A stretch of 12,679 bases of DNA from the NCBI GenBank assembly GCA_003455655.1, contig DMQP01000211.1, positions 1 through 12,679 of the forward strand, in the 5' to 3' direction. The notes below the pieces were generated by a model that saw nothing but the letters and a program-made list of their open reading frames with translations, was not told where the DNA came from and did not search any database. The position numbers and the translations under genes are program-made. This DNA is from Treponema sp. Lineage in GTDB: Bacteria; Spirochaetota; Spirochaetia; Treponematales; Treponemataceae. Positions 1 through 6,269 of this stretch are shown piece by piece. Numbering within the stretch: the first letter of the stretch is position 1; each line of letters starts with the position of its first letter.

Positions 1-167
1 AGTCCCAAACTAGAACTTGCATTTTCAACTCCAACAGAAAAATACTGAGCCGCCTGCACTTCAATAGAATGAGTCATTTGAGGTTGAACATTTTCTTGTT
101 GAGCATAAAGCCCACTCGTTACAAAGAGCGCAAACAGTAGAACAACTACATTTCGCTTCACTGACAT
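1..167 (-). CDS. Exported protein, 5' fragment cut by the window edge
   Basis: Only the first 55 codons are present; the gene continues beyond position 1. The start is the ATG at 165-167, chosen because a GGAGAC-type ribosome binding site (complement of 174-180) lies a few bases upstream and because the product begins with a clean signal peptide. Residues 1-6 are basic (MSVKRN), residues 7-18 are hydrophobic, and a signal peptidase I site is likely after LYA at residue 24, before QQEN. There is no lipobox cysteine, so the protein is probably soluble periplasmic or an outer-membrane protein rather than a lipoprotein. The mature part seen (QAAQYFSVGVENASSSLG) is too short to assign; the alternating pattern could suit a beta-rich outer-membrane protein, but that is a guess. 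A longer frame starting at 258 covers the same bases but is out of frame with the signal peptide and is not believed. Confidence 0.72.
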   Translation of the reverse strand, partial: MSVKRNVVVLLFALFVTSGLYAQQENVQPQMTHSIEVQAAQYFSVGVENASSSLG

Positions 168-223
168 AAAGTTGTCTCCTTTTCTCAAAAACAGTAGCTT
201 TGATAGCGGCATCATTTAAAATC

Positions 224-252
224 ATCTTACTATCAGCATGTAAGTTTTTCAA
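224..252 (-). promoter_or_regulatory. Sigma-70-type promoter for the exported protein at 1-167
   Basis: On the minus strand TTGAAA (247-252) and TAAGAT (224-229) are separated by exactly 17 bases. Transcription would begin near 217, leaving a leader of about 50 bases before the ATG at 167. The preceding minus-strand gene has a terminator at 260-298, so this gene needs its own promoter, which supports the call. Not tested. Confidence 0.55.
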
Positions 253-259
253 TCTCATA

Positions 260-298
260 AAAACAAAAAAAATGCCCCGTCAGCAGGTGACAGGGCAT
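260..298 (-). terminator. Rho-independent terminator after the glycogen-binding domain gene
   Basis: The hairpin arms are 272-282 and 288-298: ATGCCC pairs with GGGCAT and GTCA with TGAC, with one C/A mismatch and a five-base loop (283-287). Read on the minus strand the stem is followed by an almost unbroken run of T (complement of 261-271). The plus-strand side has no T tract, so it acts only on minus-strand transcripts, that is, on the gene at 334-642. Confidence 0.85.
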
Positions 299-333
299 TC
301 TATATGCAACTGTATTTTGGGGGAACTACGAAT

Positions 334-642
334 TTAGCAAATTACTACAGAGTTATCAGTGTGAGAGAAGGGAGCAGGAATGTATTTGTCAGCTGCCCAG
401 TCATTTTCCCAGTGTTTTCCGTCTAACAGATAGCGGAACTGATACTCTTTTCCCGCTTCCAATTTGATTTTTGTCGAGAAAGTACCACTTTTGTCTTTTG
501 TAAGTGGTGTGTCGGTACTGCTCCAATTGTTGAAATCACCAGCAATAGTAACATGCTCTGCACCGTGCGCTGCTTCTTTACTTACGCTAAAAGTTACGGT
601 ACAAGTTTTCTTATCCTTTGAGTAAGTCTTTTTTAATGCCAT
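334..642 (-). CDS. Stand-alone glycogen-binding (CBM48 / isoamylase early-set) domain protein
   Basis: This 102-residue protein is essentially one immunoglobulin-like carbohydrate-binding domain of the CBM48/AMPK-beta type, as found at the N terminus of branching and debranching enzymes. Landmarks are VTIAGDFNNW at 31-40, the FRYLLDG turn at 69-75, W78 and the closing DNSVV strand at 96-100. By alignment to the mammalian AMPK beta glycogen-binding domain from memory, W40, R70 (Lys in AMPK), W78 and N97 fall at the sugar-contacting positions, so glucan binding is plausible. There is no signal peptide, so it is probably cytoplasmic and may bind glycogen or be a regulatory partner of a glucan enzyme. 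No catalytic domain is attached and no glycogen gene lies nearby. The start at 640-642 has a purine-rich GGGGGCG element upstream. It is transcribed alone, divergently from metK, and closed by the terminator at 260-298. Confidence 0.88.
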   Translation of the reverse strand: MALKKTYSKDKKTCTVTFSVSKEAAHGAEHVTIAGDFNNWSSTDTPLTKDKSGTFSTKIKLEAGKEYQFRYLLDGKHWENDWAADKYIPAPFSHTDNSVVIC

Positions 643-672
643 ACTTCGCCCCCGTTGGCTTAAATGATTTTA

Positions 673-688
673 GTAGTTGATTAACTAC
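673..688. repeat. Perfect inverted repeat GTAGTT-gatt-AACTAC
   Basis: Six-base arms (673-678 and 683-688) flank a four-base centre. It sits directly at the predicted transcription start (about 689) of the minus-strand gene, so it could be an operator for a dimeric repressor or a hairpin at the 5' end of that mRNA. There is no T tract, so it is not a terminator. Short palindromes also occur by chance in AT-rich DNA. Confidence 0.35.
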
Positions 689-695
689 ATATAAA

Positions 696-724
696 AGTAT
701 AGAATGTTTTTATGGCTTTGTACA
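696..724 (-). promoter_or_regulatory. Probable sigma-70-type promoter for the glycogen-binding domain gene
   Basis: On the minus strand TGTACA (719-724, four of six matches to TTGACA) and TATACT (696-701, five of six to TATAAT) are spaced by 17 bases. The predicted transcription start is near 689, giving a leader of about 47 bases. The -35 box is itself a palindrome (TGTACA). Confidence 0.5.
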
Positions 725-742
725 GTACTTTTTAAAAAAAAG

Positions 743-771
743 TCTACAAAAATGTCTAATTTTTATATATT
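743..771 (+). promoter_or_regulatory. Probable sigma-70-type promoter for metK and the genes behind it
   Basis: TCTACA (743-748, four of six matches to TTGACA) is followed after 17 bases by TATATT (766-771, five of six to TATAAT). The start of transcription would be about 778, giving a short leader of roughly 24 bases before the ATG at 802. That leaves no room for a SAM riboswitch. Confidence 0.45.
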
Positions 772-801
772 AAGACTATTTTAATAATGGAGGATAGCGA
801 A

Positions 802-1971
802 ATGTCATCTCAAAAATATCTTTTCACTTCAGAATCTGTAGGAGAAGGACATCCAGACAAATTATGCGACCAAATTAGTGACGGTATTCTTGACGAGTGC
901 CTTCGCCAGGATCCAGAAAGTCATGTTGCATGCGAAACCTTTGCTTCACAGGCTGCAATTATTGTTGGTGGCGAAATAAATACAGAAGCCTATGTAAATG
1001 TTCATGAGGTTGCTAAAAAAGTTGCCCAGCACATAGGCTATACAAATCCAGCTTACGGTTTGGACTTTAATTCCATGGCAGTTCTAAACATGATTCACGA
1101 ACAGTCACCAGATATTAATCAGGGTGTTGTGGGAAAAGGTCTGGATGAATACAAAGGTCAGCAAGGAGCTGGAGACCAAGGCATGATGTTTGGATTTGCT
1201 TGCAAAGAAACGCCCGAACTTATGCCAGCACCCATTATGTACTCGCACAAACTTATGCGTAAATCTGCGGAATTGCGCAAAAACGGTACTTTCAAATGGT
1301 TCCGTCCAGACTCAAAGGGTCAGGTTACTGTTGAATACGAAGGACATCGCCCTGTACGAATTGACACAGTAGTTGTAAGCCAGCAGCATGATCCCGATAT
1401 TTCTCATGAACAAATACAGGACGCTATAATCAATCAGCTTATAAAACCCGTCCTTGAACCCACAGGTCTTTTGGATGCAAAAACAAAATTTTTTGTTAAC
1501 CCCACAGGACAGTTTTGCATTGGCGGTCCAGTAGGAGACACTGGTCTTACCGGTCGCAAAATTATTGTTGACACTTACGGCGGAATGGGTCGTCACGGAG
1601 GTGGCTGTTTTAGCGGAAAAGACCCCAGTAAAGTTGACCGTTCGGCAGCATACATGGCTCGCTACATTGCTAAAAACATTGTCGCAGCAGATTTTGCAGA
1701 ACGAGCAGAAGTTCAACTTGCATACGCAATTGGTGTTCCCTTCCCAGTAAGCATTATGGTTGATACTTTCGGAACAGGAAGTGTAGCAGAAAGCGCAATT
1801 GTAAATGCCGTTAAAGAAGTGTTCGACTGTACTCCCGCAGGAATTATAAAAACACTCGACTTAAAGCGCCCTATCTACGAAGCAACAGCAGCATACGGTC
1901 ACTTTGGTCGCTCAGAGTTTTCTTGGGAAAAAACAGACAAAGCAGACGCACTTAAAAAAGCAATCAAATAA
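802..1971 (+). CDS. metK: S-adenosylmethionine synthetase (methionine adenosyltransferase)
   Basis: MetK makes S-adenosylmethionine from methionine and ATP, releasing phosphate and pyrophosphate; it is a cytoplasmic Mg- and K-dependent homotetramer supplying methyl groups. The 389-residue length is normal. Signatures seen are [10 protein letters not shown] at 11-20 (His17 and Asp19 matching the ATP/Mg residues of the E. coli enzyme), the [10 protein letters not shown] motif, [12 protein letters not shown], and the glycine-rich [18 protein letters not shown] loop, where Cys replaces the more usual Ala. An in-frame ATG at 787 exists, but I start at 802: GGAGG at 789-793 is an ideal ribosome binding site eight bases before 802, and the resulting [13 protein letters not shown] fits the family N terminus. 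Its first ATG actually overlaps that binding site. It leads a close-packed plus-strand cluster, with nth starting 11 bases after its stop. Confidence 0.98.
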   Translation: MSSQKYLFTSESVGEGHPDKLCDQISDGILDECLRQDPESHVACETFASQAAIIVGGEINTEAYVNVHEVAKKVAQHIGYTNPAYGLDFNSMAVLNMIHEQSPDINQGVVGKGLDEYKGQQGAGDQGMMFGFACKETPELMPAPIMYSHKLMRKSAELRKNGTFKWFRPDSKGQVTVEYEGHRPVRIDTVVVSQQHDPDISHEQIQDAIINQLIKPVLEPTGLLDAKTKFFVNPTGQFCIGGPVGDTGLTGRKIIVDTYGGMGRHGGGCFSGKDPSKVDRSAAYMARYIAKNIVAADFAERAEVQLAYAIGVPFPVSIMVDTFGTGSVAESAIVNAVKEVFDCTPAGIIKTLDLKRPIYEATAAYGHFGRSEFSWEKTDKADALKKAIK

Positions 1972-1982
1972 TCGGACTGCAC

Positions 1983-2615
1983 ATGGCCTTGCTTACCAAA
2001 AAACAAATTGTCGCGGTGTTTGAACGGTTTAAAAATGCTAACCCCAACCCGCAGACAGAACTTGTGGCACCAAATCCCTACTGTCTTTTGGTAAGTGTTG
2101 TGCTTTCTGCTCAGGCAACAGACAAATCAGTAAACGCAGCAACTGAAGCTCTGTACAAAAAAGTAAGAACACCACAACAGATGCTTGCTTTAGGAAAACA
2201 AAAACTTATCTCTTACATAAAATCAATTGGACTGTACCGAACAAAAGCTGAACATGTTATGACATTAAGTCAGCAGTTGGTAGAAAATTTTGGCGGAACA
2301 ATTCCTTCTACTCGTGAAGACTTACTGTCACTTTCTGGCGTAGGAAGAAAAACCGCAAATGTAATTTTAAATGTTGTATACGGTCAGCCTACCATGCCCG
2401 TAGACACTCACCTTTTGCGTATTTGTCCAAAGATAGGTCTTGCCCAGGGAACAAAACCAGAAGAAGTTGAAGCATCACTTTTAAAACGCATTCCCCAAGA
2501 ATACATGATGCATGCACATCACTGGCTCATTTTGCACGGACGCTATACTTGCACCGCACGAAACCCCAAGTGCACAGAATGTATTATTAACGACATTTGT
2601 AAACACAACACATAA
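1983..2615 (+). CDS. nth: Endonuclease III (DNA glycosylase / AP lyase)
   Basis: Nth removes oxidised pyrimidines from DNA and nicks the abasic site in base excision repair. The 210-residue protein matches the family throughout. The helix-hairpin-helix LSGVGRKTAN (117-126) carries the catalytic Lys123, and VDTH at 140-143 supplies the catalytic Asp141. The C terminus has the 4Fe-4S ligand pattern C-X6-C-X2-C-X5-C (Cys190, 197, 200, 206). All key residues are intact, so it should be active. The ATG at 1983 is 11 bases after metK and has only a weak GGA element eight bases upstream, suggesting it depends on being translated from the metK transcript. The short stretch after VDTH reads LLRICPKIGL; the usual NR pair is replaced by PK, a small departure from the E. 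coli sequence. Confidence 0.97.
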   Translation: MALLTKKQIVAVFERFKNANPNPQTELVAPNPYCLLVSVVLSAQATDKSVNAATEALYKKVRTPQQMLALGKQKLISYIKSIGLYRTKAEHVMTLSQQLVENFGGTIPSTREDLLSLSGVGRKTANVILNVVYGQPTMPVDTHLLRICPKIGLAQGTKPEEVEASLLKRIPQEYMMHAHHWLILHGRYTCTARNPKCTECIINDICKHNT

Positions 2616-2634
2616 TTTTTTAACAGGAGTCTTT

Positions 2635-3558
2635 ATGGAAGAAGAAATTGTAGAAACTGCACAAACTATTGTTGAAGGAGCAGACATTTCTCCGCTCGAT
2701 ACTGTTGGTTCTGAAGTTGCGGAACAGACATCAAAATTTTTTCACATTGATGAACTTAAGCAGCTGTTTACTCTTCAAAGTGCAGCAAAAATTGCTGTCG
2801 CTCTGGTAACCATTGCCATTCTCTTTGGCATTTACAAATTCTTAAAACGACTGGTCAACAAAAAGTTTGCCTCTAAACTACAACCACATTCAAAACTGCT
2901 TTTAAACAAAGCCATAACGTATGTCTTCTACATTTTGACAGGCATGTACATTTTAAGTTGCATTGGCATTAACTTGAGTGCAGTCTGGGGAGCAGCAGGA
3001 GTTGCCGGTCTTGCAATAGGTTTTGCTGCACAAACGAGTGTAAGTAACATTATTAGCGGACTGTTTATGCTTGGCGAAAAAGCTATGCGTGTTGGTGACT
3101 TTATAGAAGTTAACGGAGCAAGCGGAGTTGTTGATTCAATTGATTTGCTAAGTGTTACGGTTCACACACATGACAATCAGATGATTCGTATTCCTAACAG
3201 TACCATCATAAACGATTCATTCAAAAACTACAGTCACTTTAAAACAAGACGCATGATGTACGACATTCCTATAAGTTATGATGACGATATGGAAAAAGTA
3301 ATGGAAGCAGTTAAACGAGTTCCTTCACTATGTTCTACCGTTCTTGAAGAACCTGCACCTGTTATTTACTACGACAGTTTTGGTTCAGCAGTAAATTTAA
3401 AACTCGGTGTGTGGATAAAAAATAGCGACTTCATAAAGAACAAATCAGAAGTGCTTATTGCAGTAAGAAAAGAATTGCAAAAAGAAGGATTCGACATTCC
3501 CTTTAACCGTTATGACATTAAGCTTATAAGCGACCACCCAGATCATCCTGAGGCATAA
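2635..3558 (+). CDS. MscS-family small-conductance mechanosensitive channel
   Basis: This inner-membrane channel opens under membrane tension to release solutes during hypo-osmotic shock; MscS forms a homoheptamer. At 307 residues it is close to E. coli MscS in size. TM1 is about 50-72 and TM2 about 92-111. The pore helix TM3 runs about 116-147 and has the Gly/Ala-rich AGVAGLAIGFAAQ packing pattern, continuing into VSNIISGLFML. The beta domain follows with GDFIEVNGASGVVDSI (154-169) and the RIPNSTI strand, then the C-terminal alpha/beta domain. The reading frame is open back to 2512 inside nth, but the ATG at 2635 has a strong AGGAG (2625-2629) five bases upstream and lies just beyond the nth stop, so I start there. 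The roughly 45-residue acidic segment before TM1 (MEEEIVETAQ onward) is unremarkable apart from its charge. I leave the symbol blank because several MscS paralogues exist in most genomes. Confidence 0.94.
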   Translation: MEEEIVETAQTIVEGADISPLDTVGSEVAEQTSKFFHIDELKQLFTLQSAAKIAVALVTIAILFGIYKFLKRLVNKKFASKLQPHSKLLLNKAITYVFYILTGMYILSCIGINLSAVWGAAGVAGLAIGFAAQTSVSNIISGLFMLGEKAMRVGDFIEVNGASGVVDSIDLLSVTVHTHDNQMIRIPNSTIINDSFKNYSHFKTRRMMYDIPISYDDDMEKVMEAVKRVPSLCSTVLEEPAPVIYYDSFGSAVNLKLGVWIKNSDFIKNKSEVLIAVRKELQKEGFDIPFNRYDIKLISDHPDHPEA

Positions 3559-3560
3559 GA

Positions 3561-4499
3561 ATGAACTGGCTTGTCATTGCTGCAATTGTTTTATCTCTTT
3601 TGCTTATTCTTTCGCTAATTGCTGTCATTGAACTGTACATGTTCCTTGCTCCAAAATCTTTTTGGTGGCGTCTTGCCCACAAGCAGGGAACAAAAGTTTC
3701 TTACGCACCCAACGAAGAAGCATTACGAAACAGTGCAAAAGAATGGATGTGCAACACAAAGCATTTTGAACAGTGGATTTATTCAGCAGATAATTTAAAA
3801 CTACACGCATACACATTTCCACAAACAAATACACATCGCTGGGCCATTTGTATTCACGGTTATACTGGCGATGCAGAAACAATGACATGCTACGGAAAAC
3901 AGTATTATGAACAAGGCTACAATGTTCTTCTTCCTAACAACCGCACTCACGGTTTTAGCCAAGGAACTTTTATAGGCATGGGTTGGCGCGACAAAGACGA
4001 CATTCTCTTATGGATAGAAAAAATTCTAAGCGAAGATCCAGAAGCTCAAATTATTTTGCACGGAGAAAGCATGGGTGCTGCAACAGTTATGATGCTTACA
4101 GGATGTTTGCTACCCAAAAATGTTGTTTGTGCTATAAGCGACTGCGGTTACACTTCTGTGTGGGATGTATTTGAACATGTACGAAAAAATGACATGCACT
4201 TATCTTCCTTTCCCATTCTCTACATTGCAAATCTTTTATGCAAACCGCTTGCAGGTTACACATTACGCGAAGCGAGTTGTATTAAGCAGTTACAAAAATC
4301 TAAGACGCCAACACTATTTGTTCATGGGGAAGACGACTCTTTTGTTCCCGCAAGTATGATACAACCAAACTTCGACTCATGTTCCGCAAAAAAAGAAATG
4401 AAAATTTTTCCCAAGGCTCGACACTGTCAATCTGAATTTGTAGATCCAGATTTATACTGGGAAACAGTTAAAAAATTTATTGCCAATTGCGCGTCATAA
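3561..4499 (+). CDS. Membrane-anchored alpha/beta hydrolase
   Basis: A 312-residue serine hydrolase of the alpha/beta fold, resembling the bacterial Bem46/YqkD-like or S33-type hydrolases. Residues 5-30 form one hydrophobic helix, an uncleaved N-terminal anchor. The fold then shows the oxyanion-side HGYTGD motif (99-104), the nucleophile elbow GESMG with Ser170, HGEDDSFVP with the acid Asp259 (or Asp258), and His288 in ARHC. The catalytic triad is therefore complete. The substrate cannot be told from sequence; an ester or thioester of a lipid or peptide is possible. The orientation of the catalytic domain (cytoplasmic or periplasmic) is uncertain. Translation is probably coupled to the mscS-type gene upstream: only two bases separate stop and start, and the GAGG binding site (3550-3553) lies inside the end of that gene. 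Confidence 0.88.
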   Translation: MNWLVIAAIVLSLLLILSLIAVIELYMFLAPKSFWWRLAHKQGTKVSYAPNEEALRNSAKEWMCNTKHFEQWIYSADNLKLHAYTFPQTNTHRWAICIHGYTGDAETMTCYGKQYYEQGYNVLLPNNRTHGFSQGTFIGMGWRDKDDILLWIEKILSEDPEAQIILHGESMGAATVMMLTGCLLPKNVVCAISDCGYTSVWDVFEHVRKNDMHLSSFPILYIANLLCKPLAGYTLREASCIKQLQKSKTPTLFVHGEDDSFVPASMIQPNFDSCSAKKEMKIFPKARHCQSEFVDPDLYWETVKKFIANCAS

Positions 4500-4526
4500 T
4501 TGTTCTGCCAGTTCCATATATATAGT

Positions 4527-5069
4527 ATGAAGCACTTACTGTATATCTTACTTACCGCATGCATGTTCACTGCATGTTGCTATTCCACAGAAGAAGAACT
4601 GTGCCTTTCTTTACCGCAAGTTCCTCAGGCAAGCTATTGCATCGTCACTTGGACAGATGAATTTAACTGCGAGAAAACAAAGCGTTTGTCTCAAAGCAAA
4701 GCGGGCGCGGAGCAGCAACTAACACTAACCTTAAACAAAAACGGCTGCACTCCTGTGTTAGTAACATTCTACGACCAAGAAGACAGAAAATGTACTTACC
4801 CCTACGGTCTTATTTTTCCACACACAAAAACGCTCAGTCAAAATGATTCCTTTGCAGCAGAACTGCTCCGCGCCCTTTATGTTTCTGCACAAAATGATTC
4901 ACCTGTTCAAGTTCAAAATTATCTTGCGAGATTTGACTGGATACGTTTTATGCAGACATGTCGCACTTACGAAGACCCTTGGCTTTTAAACAAAGAACGA
5001 TTGATGAAAGCCATTGCAAGCGGTTCTTTTAAAAAAAGCGACTTCCAGTTACTAAACACAGAAAACTAG
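4527..5069 (+). CDS. Putative lipoprotein of unknown function
   Basis: I do not recognise a family for this 180-residue protein. Residues 1-17 look like a lipoprotein signal (MKHLLYILLTAC then MFTAC): the lipobox is most likely F-T-A-C with Cys17, although L-T-A-C at Cys12 is an alternative. Spirochaete lipoboxes are known to be loose. The mature protein has a beta-rich first half, including a LTLTLNKNGCTPVLVTF stretch at about 65-81, and a helical second half from about residue 99. It is rich in cysteine (Cys26, 38, 48, 74, 89 and 135 beyond the signal), unusual for a small envelope protein and compatible with disulfides. The frame opens at a TTG at 4500, but 4527 is preferred because it starts the signal peptide; neither start has a clear Shine-Dalgarno sequence. 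It sits 27 bases after the hydrolase gene and 36 before the next lipoprotein. Confidence 0.7.
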   Translation: MKHLLYILLTACMFTACCYSTEEELCLSLPQVPQASYCIVTWTDEFNCEKTKRLSQSKAGAEQQLTLTLNKNGCTPVLVTFYDQEDRKCTYPYGLIFPHTKTLSQNDSFAAELLRALYVSAQNDSPVQVQNYLARFDWIRFMQTCRTYEDPWLLNKERLMKAIASGSFKKSDFQLLNTEN

Positions 5070-5099
5070 TTGAGAAAAACCCCAAAGAAAGTGTATGAT
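5070..5099 (+). promoter_or_regulatory. Probable promoter immediately upstream of the second lipoprotein gene
   Basis: TTGAGA (5070-5075, five of six to TTGACA) and TATGAT (5094-5099, five of six to TATAAT) are separated by 18 bases. The predicted transcription start, six or seven bases after the -10 box, coincides with the A of the ATG at 5106, so the mRNA from this promoter could be leaderless. The gene lacks a clear Shine-Dalgarno sequence, which fits. Confidence 0.45.
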
Positions 5100-5105
5100 A
5101 GAGAC

Positions 5106-6269
5106 ATGAAAAACATTCGGGTGGTAGGATTGTGCATTGCATTACTTTGTGTCTCTTGTTCAAACAAGCAGACAAAGGGCATTCCTATTCAAACCATACA
5201 AGAGCACGAAAAAAATCACGCATGGTATTATTTTACCGACAGCACTTTTCTTCCCATAGATCGACCGCAAAATGTTCCCGTAAACATTGAACGCCCTTGG
5301 ACAGAAGCAGTACGAATTTCTTCCAGTGCAACTGAACCAAAAACAAAAACCGCTTATGCTGTTGTAAATCGATTAGGCATTCTTGAAATGACAAAAGATA
5401 AAATGGAATTGTACGGAGACAACACACTCTTCCCCCTTAACACAGCAGATGCTCTTGTTTTTTCAGACGGAACTCCAGTGTTTTATTTGTATAAGAGCAC
5501 ATTCTTTAACCAAGACATGTTATCGCTTCCTCAATTTACTTCAACAGAAGACACAACACTTCCGCAACTGTCACGTCCTTTTTTAATAGAGTTTAACACA
5601 CAGTCAAAGACAATGTATCCTCTGGTGTCTTATGACAACATTCACTTAACTAACGAAGATCAAATTACAGGTCTTTTTTGGAACGGCAAGACATGGGTTT
5701 GTTCTGCAAAACATATGTCAAACGAAGGTGTTACTTTTTCATACTTTAAGTGGGAACCCCTTGTGCCACTTACCGAACTGTCTCCAGCTCTCAACAAAGA
5801 TTCTGTTATCTTTTATAATTCATCAGCACAAGAGTATCGGTCAGTTAACACGCCTAGTCTTTTTGAAAAAGCCCCGCAAGAAATTCGCACACTGCTTGCA
5901 AGTATTCCAAAGTCATATTCTTTTTATTTGACTGTAAAAGATGCAGATGGAACCAGTCCCAAAAGTTACTACCACGAAGGTACAGACGAAAAAACAGCAA
6001 ACGCATTTGCAGCAACAAAGGGTGCATGTGGTTTTACCATTGCGCTCTTTCCCGACGGAACAACCTATGTATCTTATGAACAAAACGGAAAAGAAAAAAT
6101 AAGTGCATTTAGACTGCCACTTCTTCCGCAAGGATGTTCTTACGGAGATTTTTCTCTTGCAGAAAATACACTCTATGTCGCTTGGGAAGAAAGTAATTTT
6201 TATAAAACAGGGCGCGCCGGTTTTCTTTCGGTAGATTTAGCTGATGTTCTAAAACTTACACAACATTAG
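5106..6269 (+). CDS. Putative lipoprotein of unknown function (beta-rich)
   Basis: A 387-residue exported protein of no family I can name. The start is placed at the ATG at 5106, which begins MKNIRV followed by a hydrophobic core and the lipobox C-V-S-C with Cys18, followed by Ser. An in-frame TTG at 5070 would put twelve extra charged residues in front of the signal, which is unlikely. The mature protein lacks further membrane segments and is made largely of short alternating strands with aromatic and DG/NG turns, for example FSDGTPVFYLY, LFPDGTTYVSYEQNGK and ENTLYVAWEE. A beta-propeller-like fold is possible but is inference. It would be anchored in the periplasm or at the surface. Its 3' end overlaps the convergent solute-binding protein gene by 14 bases (6256-6269), leaving no room for a dedicated terminator. 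Confidence 0.72.
   Translation: MKNIRVVGLCIALLCVSCSNKQTKGIPIQTIQEHEKNHAWYYFTDSTFLPIDRPQNVPVNIERPWTEAVRISSSATEPKTKTAYAVVNRLGILEMTKDKMELYGDNTLFPLNTADALVFSDGTPVFYLYKSTFFNQDMLSLPQFTSTEDTTLPQLSRPFLIEFNTQSKTMYPLVSYDNIHLTNEDQITGLFWNGKTWVCSAKHMSNEGVTFSYFKWEPLVPLTELSPALNKDSVIFYNSSAQEYRSVNTPSLFEKAPQEIRTLLASIPKSYSFYLTVKDADGTSPKSYYHEGTDEKTANAFAATKGACGFTIALFPDGTTYVSYEQNGKEKISAFRLPLLPQGCSYGDFSLAENTLYVAWEESNFYKTGRAGFLSVDLADVLKLTQH

Noticed and set aside
61..258. A 65-codon minus-strand frame overlapping the exported protein start
   Set aside because: It is out of frame with the gene at 1-167, which has a signal peptide and a well-placed ribosome binding site. The frame instead covers that gene's promoter and leader.
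643..801. Possible SAM riboswitch ahead of metK
   Set aside because: The gap is short and AT-rich, holds promoters for both directions, and shows no multi-stem junction or terminator on the plus strand. The predicted metK leader is only about 24 bases.
1312..1716. 134-codon minus-strand frame inside metK
   Set aside because: It is fully antisense to a strongly conserved enzyme, has cysteine- and phenylalanine-heavy low-sense composition, and has no binding site; it is a shadow of metK codon bias.
2512..2634. N-terminal extension of the MscS-type channel into nth
   Set aside because: The 41 extra residues overlap the iron-sulfur region of nth in another frame. The ATG at 2635 has a strong binding site immediately upstream.
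4500..4526. TTG start and TATA-rich stretch before the first lipoprotein gene read as a promoter
   Set aside because: TTGTTC and TATAGT are only 15 bases apart, and the -10 box touches the ATG, so transcription would start inside the gene. The TTG start would add nine residues before the signal peptide without a binding site.
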